Assembly (NCBI GenBank): GCA_002786025.1 | Contig: NHNW01000095.1 | Location: forward strand, 1-64,000 | Length of the DNA stretch: 64,000 nucleotides | Source of the DNA: Zasmidium citrigriseum | Lineage: Eukaryota; Ascomycota; Dothideomycetes; Mycosphaerellales; Mycosphaerellaceae | Direction: 5' to 3' | In this document: one piece after another, positions 55,801 to 64,000 of the stretch | Numbering within the stretch: the stretch's first letter is position 1 | How the letters are laid out: each line of letters opens with the position of its first letter | Program-made: the position numbers and the translations under genes | Notes under the pieces: model-generated | Database searches by the model: none | What the model was told of the DNA's origin: nothing | The model's input: only the letters and a program-made list of their open reading frames with translations

Positions 55801-56745
55801 CCCCCCATTAATTGTTAGCCCTACCCTCTCCATATCCGCCAACACTTCATCCATCCACATAATGTGCTTAATAACAAACCTTCGCATTCCAGGTTTAATC
55901 TCCTTACCCTCGTAGTCTGTCTTCGGCCCTTTAATAGGAACATTATCCACGAATAGCTTGCATCGATAAGAAATGTGATCGAGAAGAATCACATCCATAA
56001 TCCTATAGCACTAACTTACAGAATTCGTTGCTCCCTAAGGAAGTGTTGTCATCCTATACATTCCAAGAGGTGTAGAGAATCCAGTTAAATCTCTACAGTA
56101 AATGCATAGGCCGAACTAATCATATCCTAAGAACAGATTAGCAAGGGTGAAAACTCTACATCCAGCAAAATCCTCGGAGAATCCATCGGTCTTAGGTAGC
56201 AAATACCTATCCCGCATAGTAACTCGATTAATCTTAGTTGCTACATTAATAAGCTAGTAGTCATCCTAGGGCTGCTTCTTCTTCTTTAGATCCACAACCT
56301 TCTTCTTATTTACATTCTTCTTTATAAGGAACCATAGATTCCGGTAAGCTCCGCAACATAGCTCAATCACCCTATTCTTTAGCCTTTAGCGCAACATCTC
56401 TTCAATAATTGCCTTTAAACTCGGGTGCAGTTTAAATCCAGGATGCTGCCATAGTTCATGCGGAACAGTAGCAATTAGCTAAGGTCGAGCAACTTCCGGT
56501 TTCACTCTCCCAATGTGAGTAAAGTCCTATGCGAGAACCTTCTCCCTGTTGTAGAGCATCTCTATAAACAACTTCCATTCTCCCTCCTTTAGATCTATCC
56601 TAACCTTCAAATCTTTTAATCTCTGCTTAGTTAACCTGCTTCCTCGCGCAATTTCCGAGAACTTCTTAATTAAATACTTCCTATCAAATGGCCTAGTTCC
56701 CTCCGGCAACTTCGCTTCCTTCGCCAACATCTCCTTCTTCTAATA

Positions 56746-57138
56746 AATGTTTACCTATGGCGAATAGCTCTTCGTTATGGACACATCCGCATCGACAGGT
56801 CGTATCTTGTTAGCCTTCCTTTTGTAGAGAGTAAAGGCTCCAGGAAAATCCAGTCTAAACAACGAATGCACTCCCGGGAATCCGGGCAATAACCACCCTT
56901 TCTTACGTTTCTCGGCATTTACGACATTGTTAATAAGTCCCNAATGTTTACCTATGGCGAATAGCTCTTCGTTATGGACACATCCGCATCGACAGGTCGT
57001 ATCTTGTTAGCCTTCCTTTTGTAGAGAGTAAAGGCTCCAGGAAAATCCAGTCTAAACAACGAATGCACTCCCGGGAATCCGGGCAATAACCACCCTTTCT
57101 TACGTTTCTCGGCATTTACGACATTGTTAATAAGTCCC
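56746..57138. other. Assembly join: 196-bp exact duplication around a single N
   Basis: 56746-56941 is repeated exactly as 56943-57138, separated by the only N in the window (56942). See findings for the frame argument that it is not biological. Confidence 0.92.
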
Positions 57139-57240
57139 TGCCTGTAAATCGTGCTTAGTTGACGATCCTAGCTAAGAATGCGATCCTCTAAAACCGATAG
57201 GAACGCGTAATGTTAATTTGCCTTAGCAAACTTGCCTCTA

Positions 57241-57272
57241 GGGATTTCCTAGCCCGCGGGCTAATAAACCCT
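57241..57272. repeat. Gypsy internal palindrome copy c
   Basis: AGGGATTTCCTAGCCCGCGGGCTAATAAACCCT: perfect core TAGCCCGCGGGCTA with outer arms AGGG/CCCT. Lies inside the gag-pol frame downstream of the protease-like part. Confidence 0.75.
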
Positions 57273-60200
57273 ATTATCTTCCTCATCCTTAGGATCCAGC
57301 TTAACTATGCACCCCGCAATAATCTCCTCATCTTCATGAACTCTCGGAACCCCTTCTACCTCCCATGTAATGTCTAGGTAGATAGAAGGCCTAACAAACC
57401 TAGCTACATATCCCCTTCCGATCCTTACGCTAGCAAAGTTCCCACCACCTGTCTTCTCGAGCACTTCTTCTATCGTTTGGCATGCCGTTCGATCATTTCT
57501 AGCTAAGAAGGTTATAGTCTTGCCATTCTCATTCGCAATAGTTCCTTCCCAGCTTCTATTATTACAATTTTTCGTAAGAAGTCGAGTCTTTATAGTCCAT
57601 GGCCTCCCGAGAATCAAGGGCATTCCAGGTTAATCCGTAACAAAGAAATCTATGTAGCAGGTAACTCCAAAAACATCTACTAAGACATTCTTACTTACTC
57701 CCTTGAAAACCGTAATCCCTCCAAGCCCTTATATAGTCATGTTCGACACAGGCTGCATAGGCAATCCTGCATTTCGCAACACTGTTTAACTTATTAAACA
57801 TGCCTTACTCCCTTCATTAATCAATCCTCTAAAGCAATACTTCTTGCCCACTCCTAGCTTCACAATCACCTATAGGCTTGGAACAAGAGCATATGTCTAC
57901 TTCACCGCAGAAAGGTTATATTCCTTATTAACTCTTCCCTTCTTTATTCTAGTAGGCAGCGTAGGTAACTTGCTATCGTATTCGACAAGTCGACAAGTTG
58001 TCTAGTTCGGAAGTTGATTACCTGCCTTCATGCATCTTCCTATCTGTCCTCCCTATGCGGAGAATCTACTTCTAATTACAACTGCTTGCTCCCTTTTAGC
58101 CTTCGCCTGCCATTCTATTACGCTTATCCCTTGCAAGATTTCTTCGGCTTCTTCGTAATGAGTGCTTTCCTCGAGAGGAATGCCTAGTTCCACCTCCTTA
58201 TCCAACTCTTGTAGATACTTGCATATGGCTTGGAAGCAGAATAAGCTCGATCCTTTTATCGTTCCCATCTGCTTTCTCCGATACGCTCTCCAGAATCTCA
58301 ATGCCTCCCTAAATGCTTCCGTGTTCTGAATCCTCTAGTAAACCACTCGCTAGAAATCCTTGCTGTAAAGCAACAAATCCTTAACATTGTGGCCACCTAC
58401 CGAGACAGGTAGGCTTAATAGGAAGTCTGTCTAGAAGAGATCAACCTTAGAGACCCCTTTCAGTTAATCCGTAGCAGCTTGTTCCCTAAACCTATACTCC
58501 TTCCCATATCCTTTTAATCTAACAGTCTTCGGCTTCTTCTTGTTTAGGGGATTAACAGGTCTCGGCCTAAGTTCAGGTTTAACCCTTAATTCTTTACTTA
58601 ATCCTTCCGAGAATAAGATTCCCTCATCCTCTATTTCCTTATCTTTATCTTAATCACGCCCTTAAGTCTAAGATTAAGACTAAGACTAGGAAGCTCCTTG
58701 CTTCGAAGACTCCGCTCTCAACGCCTTATTATGTTGCCGCCTCACTACATTAATCCTTTCCCTCTCTTCCTCTATTGCTTTATCTAACCTCTCCTTCTTA
58801 GCTTGCTTCCTGCGATTGTTCTTAAGGATTACCTTCGGATGATCACCTAGCTTGTTAACTCGATTCTCTCGCTAGTTCGGCTTTAATGGATTAATAGCCT
58901 TCTGCTTCCCTTTATGCAACGGCATCCTCGCAGGCATTATAGTCCTAATGGGTTCCCCTCTTCCTTTATCCGCAGGAATCTTATTAATAGCCAAAACTCT
59001 TGCTCCCTAATCTTTATACTACAAATCCTTAAGCGCAATAATAAACTCTTCCTCATCCGGGTAGCTATCCCTTTGCAGAGAAGCTAAAGTTCCTCGTGCC
59101 TAGGCATCCTTCGAAGATTCTACAACATTGCTTATATCTCCTCTCTCCCATCCCCATTCCTTCAACTTGTCCGGCATTAGGCTTCCGCTGTACTAAAACA
59201 CTCGCTTTCTAGTCTTGCTTTCTAACACAGGAATAATATACTTTAGCTTTAGGTAGTTCGCATCCCATGTGAAGCGAATCACTTCCTTGTTTAGACTGTT
59301 AGGCCCTCTAGTATACCATCTTCCCTTCTCCTAATAGCATTGCTTCGAATGCTCTAGGAAGCTGTACTCGCTGCATTCTCTAGCAAAATGATTCTTGTCA
59401 CCGTAGAGCTAATAGACTCCCTGCATGTGATCTAGAATGTCCCTCTTCTTCCCCTTGTACCCTTCACTTCCATTTGCCCCATTCTAAGTAGCAAAGCTGT
59501 TCCATTCCCGTAATGACTCTTCTCTTCTCGCCTAATCCGCATTAACAGGCTAAACTATCGAGGGGTTCACTGTATTCGCAACCTTCTCTGTAAATGCGAG
59601 CCCCTTTCCGAAGTTTAGGGTCATTTGCTCTAGTCTCTAACCCATCTGCTCAATCTGCTCCTTAATCGCATCTTGCCTATCCTTCGCAAGGTACTTGTCT
59701 TGTAATTTAACGGCAAAGGGCGAAGTCTTCTAACCTGTCACCCTCTCCTTCTGCGAATCCACAATGCCTTGCACCCTATCAACAATTGGCTCTAGCCTAT
59801 ACACTTGTCTCACCCCTTCTTGTCCACGAATCAACTTCTAAGCTTTAGCATAGATCTTCTCGAACCTCTAATAACTCGCTGGATTGCTAGGTAAGATCTT
59901 AAGTCGTGTGTAGACCTTCTTCGCAATACTAACTAGCAAACCTTTTAGGAACAACCTACTCTTCTAATTCGGAGAAAGCTCTCCTTCCGGCAATTTATTG
60001 CAGATTGCTCTAAACTGTCTATAGTATTTAGCAGGATTAGATTTAATAGGCAATGACTTCTTACAAAACTTGCCTAGATACTTAACTGTGCTCGTTTGAG
60101 CAATGCTGTCTCTGCCGAAGTACTCCTGTAGGAAGTTCTTCTAGAACTCCTAATAGTTTCCTTCCTCGAATCTAGCGATTGTCTTTACTACATCTCGCGT

Positions 60201-60957
60201 GTGCGTGTCGCAGTTCCGAGCAAACCTCTTCAACTTGCCTTCATTATTTTCCAATGGCGCATATTCTTCAATTAGCGCCTTAAATCTTTCGAGGAAAGTA
60301 GTTGCCTTACTCCTATCGAACATTAGATTCTCTGTCCCTCTAGGAGCTGGCTATCTTCTTCCTCCGAGAGTAGTAACAAGTTGCATCATCTCTTCCATTG
60401 CTTGTAGCCTCGCTAATGCCTTGTCCTTCTCGATTCCGGATTCGGCAGCAGATGGCTCAGGATTAATATCTACAAGGGGTCGTTTGCCTTGGGCCTTCGC
60501 ACCTAACCCGCTACTACCTTCTCCCGCATCATTAGCTACAAAGGCATCTACATTACTCGATTCGCTCACAACCCTAGCAAGGTGTGGCGGATCTCGTATG
60601 GTTCGAAATGCTAGCTCCATAGGAATTAGTTAGCTACTCGGAGCATAGGCAGAAACCTCCCCCTAAGCAACCCTAGCATCATCCATAGCTCCAGTTCCAG
60701 AATAGGAATTAATTAATCCAAAAAGGTAGTCGTAATCAATGTTAGCAGCTTCTCCCTGCTCAATCCTAAGCTTAGAGCGGGAAGTTGCGGGCTCGTTGCT
60801 AGCTAGGTAGAATCCTCGTAGGTAGGGCAATTGTCGGGGTCAAAGCAATGCCCTCTCTAGAAGATTTTCTCACCTAAGAATGTCGAGCTCGCCCAAACCT
60901 CCAGAAACACGTGCTCGTCGCAAAATCCTTGGCGAAATGGCAGTTCTTCTTGCCGAT

Positions 60958-60988
60958 GGATTTCTTAGCCTATAGGCTAGGAAATTAC
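60958..60988. repeat. Gypsy internal palindrome copy d
   Basis: GGATTTCTTAGCCTATAGGCTAGGAAATT: perfect core TAGCCTATAGGCTA, RIP-changed on both strands. Lies in the leader upstream of gag. Confidence 0.7.
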
Positions 60989-61278
60989 CAAGTCTAGAAT
61001 TCCTTCGATTCCTCGCTATCTTCGGCCTAGTTCCAGTTTCCGCAAATGTCTAGGCAATCCAGAAGGTGTCAATGCCTTCCCAGAGTCCAATTCCAGTTTA
61101 GTTTCCAGTCAATGGCCGAGATAAGGTCGAAATCCGAAGGAGAAATCCAGCAGCTTAGTAATCCCGCATACTAGTAAGCCTCAAAACCCTTAACAGATCA
61201 AAACTAACTAAAGCCTCAAATCCACAACAAACAACACTTAATTTTTCGCAGTTAAGCCCCGCCTTCGGCTCTAGAAGA

Positions 61279-61719
61279 TGTAGGAGGGCAACACTAACTA
61301 CACAATAGTGATCTTGTTCCCTTACTAGCCACGAGGCCCAAGATGCTTCCAGGTCCTCCTACGAAGGAGGATTGTCGATAGCCTCGTTAAAGGAAGGAAT
61401 TAAACAAGGAGTAACAAGAGAAGTTCAAGGCTCGCTAAGACCAAAGCAAGAGAACAAGGCAAGGCAATCAAGGTAGAAAACAAGGCTTAAGCAAGGGATA
61501 ACACAAGGCTCTCAATTTAATAGGGTCAAAATCACAATCTTCTTCTCGTAGAACGCTTCAATTCGAATTCAGTACATAGCATGTGTTATATAAGAGTCTG
61601 TTGCCTGCCTATGAGAGATCTCATCTCAAACCCCTCGCCACAAGATAATAGGCCACTTCCCCGGATTAGAATTAGGCTAGGAACCCCTAAGTTGAAGGAA
61701 GTGATGTTGCTCGCCAACA
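61279..61719 (-). repeat. Gypsy 5' LTR (right copy, 441 bp)
   Basis: Plus-strand ends TGTAGGAGGGC and GCCAACA, followed by ATAG. In element orientation the leader starts TCTTCTAGAGCCGAAGG at 61278, where a primer-binding site is expected; I cannot name the tRNA. Confidence 0.93.
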
Positions 61720-64000
61720 ATAGGCTAAGGTAAACGCGCTAGTAACGCCTAGTTACATAATACGAGTTAGGCTACTAACGCCTAGCTTAGCGCTCTAAAC
61801 CTATAACTAGCTCGCTTTCCTAGCTACCTAGATACTAAGGTAGGCTAGGTTAGGTTAAGCTAGGCCTATAGCCTAGAACTAGGCCTATTAAAATTAGGCT
61901 TCTAGGCCTAGGAAAAATCGAGTAGGCCTTAGTAGGCCTACTAGGCTAAAGTAGGCTATAAATAGAGAAAAGATATATTTAATATTTATATAGACAAAGT
62001 GTTAATCGGCTATATAGTATTAGGTAGGGGAAGTAGTATAGTAAAGAGGTAAGCTATATAACTTTTAAGGAGAGGGGGGGAGTAGGGGTATCGTCGCTCT
62101 TAATATCGCTTAAAAAATAAATTATCTCTCGAGCCTCTACTTTAGGCGGTATTCTCTCTAGTACTAGTCTTAGTCTACGGTTCCTTAGCCTACTACTAGG
62201 GCGGCGGGTCCTAAGTCTCCTTCGTACTAGCCTCTACTAGCTACTCGGTCGGTATATTCTAAGGCTCCTTCGTACTAGCCTCTACTAGCTACTTACTTAG
62301 CGATACCTAAGTATTAGTCGTAATAGTCTTAGTTAGCTACTAGCTACTACTACTAGCTACGGGCTCTTCGGGTAGCTAATAGATATTAATACTATCTTAT
62401 TTACCGATAGTAGGCTACTCTTTAGCCTACTCTTCCTAAGGATAACCTACGGGAGGTTTAGGGCGCTAGGCGCGAAACTCCGTCTACTACTACTTAAGTA
62501 GCGCGTTAGCTACGTCCGCCTTATCCTTTCGAATCTTAAGGACCTTAATATCCTTCTAGTTCTAGATATATTTAGCGATTAGCTACGCCTTATTTATCGC
62601 CTATTCTTACTTTCGTTCTTCGTCTTCCTACTAGCTATAGTCGCTAGCTACGCTAGAGTTAGGCGCCTATACTACTCTAGTCGTTAGCTATAGCGGAGTC
62701 TTTTTAGGGGTCGCCTTCTTACTAGGCTAGGCTTTAATAGTCGGATAGACGTTAGGATCGACTATATCGCCTATCTAATCTAGTAGGGGCTTACGACTAG
62801 CCTTTGTCTTAGCGTAGTTCTAAAAGTCCCTTAGTAGGCCGTTAATATACTTAGCCTCGTCTATAGTAATCTTAAAGTCCTTAATATCGACCTAGCCCTA
62901 GACGCGTTAGAGGATTATATAGTATTTATAGTTATTATTAGTCTACTTCTTAGTAGCCTTCTCCGCTTTCTTCTAGGCGGCTAGCTTCTTCTTTACCTTA
63001 GCCTTCCTAGCTATCTTCTTCTCTTATTTACGTTTTACTAGATATCGTTAGTAAATACTAGCTACGTATACTAGCTACGTAACTTATATTCTATAATACG
63101 GTCCGTATTACTAGTACTCTTATTACTTAAGCCTTCTACTTCTTTAGCCTCTATTCTCTCGAGGCGCGACGATAATCGTTTTAGCTCTCTATTATCCTTA
63201 TTAATACGACGCTAAAGAGCCTCTTTATCGCTACCCTCTTATTCTTCTTCTTCTTCTTCGACGACGGGCTTAGGTAAGGTAACTCGAGCTCTCTAGCGTA
63301 GCTATAGCTTACGCTAGCGCTTAGGTAAGGTAACTCGAGCTCTCTTATATAGCTTACGCTAGCTACCTTAGACGAGGCGCTTCTAGCCTCTATTACCCTT
63401 ATATTACTCCTCTTAGGCCTAGAACGCCGCTTCGTTATTATCGTTCGTAATAATACGAGAGTTAACTTTACCTTATCTCTTATTATTTAGGTAGGTTATT
63501 TACTTCTTAAGACTAATACCTATAGTAGCTCTTAGGTAGAGAGCGTCTATTATACCGCGTAGCTCGAAGTTATTATAGATCTTAAGGATCCGACTAAAGG
63601 TATAAAGGTCCTTCTATATAAGCGTAATATACTTTCCGTTAAGCGTAATAAGGTTAGTAGCTAAAAATTATTAGTATACGCTAGCTACGCTTACTAGCTA
63701 CGTAGAATATACCTTTAAATATATCGTATAGTACGTATACTATAGTATATTAGAGGGCTTAGATTATATCTTTCTTCTAGCGTACCTCGAAATAAATATA
63801 TTTACCCTTATCTTTAATATAACGCCTAACTCTCTCGTCGTAGTCTATATACTCTTTCTATACTATTTCTCGTATAAGGCGCGAGAATAGCGCGAAGGGG
63901 ATTTCCTAGTCGAGCGGAATTTCCTAGAGACGTCGCGTCTCTCGAAAGTATTTCTCTATTAAAGCGTTAGCGACCTACTAGCTACGAGTACTAGCTACGG
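61720..64000 (-). pseudogene. RIP-saturated repeat with Lys-rich coding remnant
   Basis: CA/TG-depleted, TA- and CG-rich. On the minus strand one frame (about 63,000-62,400) reads KKIARKAKVKKKLAA, YYIILQRVQGQVDIKDFKIT, DEAKYINGLLRDF and ASRKPLLDQIGDIVDPNVYP with RIP stops; further right (63,960-63,800) NREILSRDATSLGNSARLG and DERVRRYIKDKGKYIYFEVR. The style resembles a transposon accessory or gag-like protein; family not recognised. The part next to 61,723 may be the interrupted right side of the Harbinger element. The right end lies outside the window. Confidence 0.45.
62200..62310. repeat. Direct repeat, about 31-bp unit twice
   Basis: CTCCTTCGTACTAGCCTCTA followed by CTAGCTAC occurs twice, about 56 bp apart, within the RIP-saturated right-end region. 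Confidence 0.65.

Larger units (their letters stand above)
52900..60820 (-). pseudogene. Gypsy gag-pol remnant, single frame
   Basis: Gag near 60,820-58,700 includes MELAFRTIRDPPHLARVV (60620) and a knuckle at 59373-59414, Y-x2-Y-GDKN-H-FARE-C, in which the first two Cys of CCHC have become Tyr (TGY to TAY, RIP type). PR-like region at 57623-57261. RT at about 56,460-55,750 with FVDNVPIKGPKTDY (the FVDD box, D to N) at 55953 downwards. RNase H then FTFKVRHVPRKKNSATDRLL at about 55,160. Integrase, then its C-terminal module FKKGDLVMVYRDNLKMSRSH and YRWRGPYRIRKV at 53,900-53,810. A charged tail runs to about 53,200 or beyond. All landmarks share one frame once the duplication at 56,942 is discounted. 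No chromodomain seen. Confidence 0.85.
48636..61719 (-). mobile_element. 13-kb Gypsy LTR retrotransposon with an extra ORF
   Basis: 13,084 bp (including an assembly duplication), minus orientation. Two LTRs of exactly 441 bp (48636-49076, 61279-61719), TG...CA ends on either strand, and a 4-bp target duplication ATAG (48632-48635, 61720-61723). Order from the 5' LTR at right: leader, gag with a CCHC knuckle, protease, RT, RNase H, integrase in one frame, then a second long ORF, then the polypurine tract AAGATGGGGTGGGGA (complement of 49077-49091) and the 3' LTR. RIP damage is lighter than in neighbouring repeats, so it is the youngest insertion here. Confidence 0.93.

Noticed and set aside
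1..64000. CRISPR arrays, rRNA or tRNA genes
   Set aside because: The tandem repeats seen are coding or simple minisatellites without unique spacers, and no tRNA cloverleaf or rRNA sequence was recognised by eye.

Overview
This window is nuclear DNA of a filamentous ascomycete (Pezizomycotina; Dothideomycetes is my guess, not shown). Support: introns of mostly 48-77 bp with GT...AG ends, a fungal gene set (KMT6/EZH2-type methyltransferase, eL24, Med8, a Pra1/Asp f 2-type zincophore, a ZrfC-type ZIP transporter), and gene-rich islands of ordinary composition separated by repeats carrying repeat-induced point mutation (RIP). RIP shows as loss of CA and TG in favour of TA while CG survives: the first 60 bases hold nine TA, five CG, one CA and no TG. 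Coding remnants inside these blocks stay in frame over hundreds of codons and are broken almost only by TAG/TAA where CAG, CAA or TGG would have stood.

Layout. 1-12,960: saturated RIP block with plus-strand remnants of unknown proteins, a candidate P-loop GTPase with a 66-bp minisatellite over its Walker A motif, and a long minus-strand remnant resembling DUF6589 proteins. 12,960-19,671: KMT6-like gene and a Pra1/Asp f 2-like zincophore gene. 19,672-26,452: complete Ty1/copia element (222-bp LTRs, CTATG target duplication) carrying an extra ORF after pol. 26,630-34,151: ZrfC-like zinc transporter, a hypothetical gene, a secreted DUF5695-like protein and a secreted beta-propeller protein. 34,621-36,059: Tc1/mariner-like element. 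37,051-46,947: luciferase-domain, F-box, eL24, NTF2-like, ZZ/EF-hand, F-box-like and Med8 genes. 47,200-64,000: decayed PIF/Harbinger element interrupted by a 13,084-bp Gypsy element (441-bp LTRs, ATAG duplication) that carries gag-pol plus a second ORF of 934 codons.

How parts work together. The zincophore and zinc transporter form the conserved divergent zinc-scavenging pair known from Candida PRA1-ZRT1 and Aspergillus aspf2-zrfC, but here 6.8 kb of retrotransposon sits between them, 172 bp upstream of the transporter start. Both proteins carry the same CHxH...C metal-binding module. The other genes are unlinked housekeeping or secreted-protein genes.

Most notable novelty: two different LTR retrotransposons each carry an additional sense ORF in the env position (about 370 and 934 codons), neither of which I recognise. 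The Gypsy element also contains an assembly join (N at 56,942 flanked by an exact 196-bp duplication) whose removal restores one gag-pol frame.
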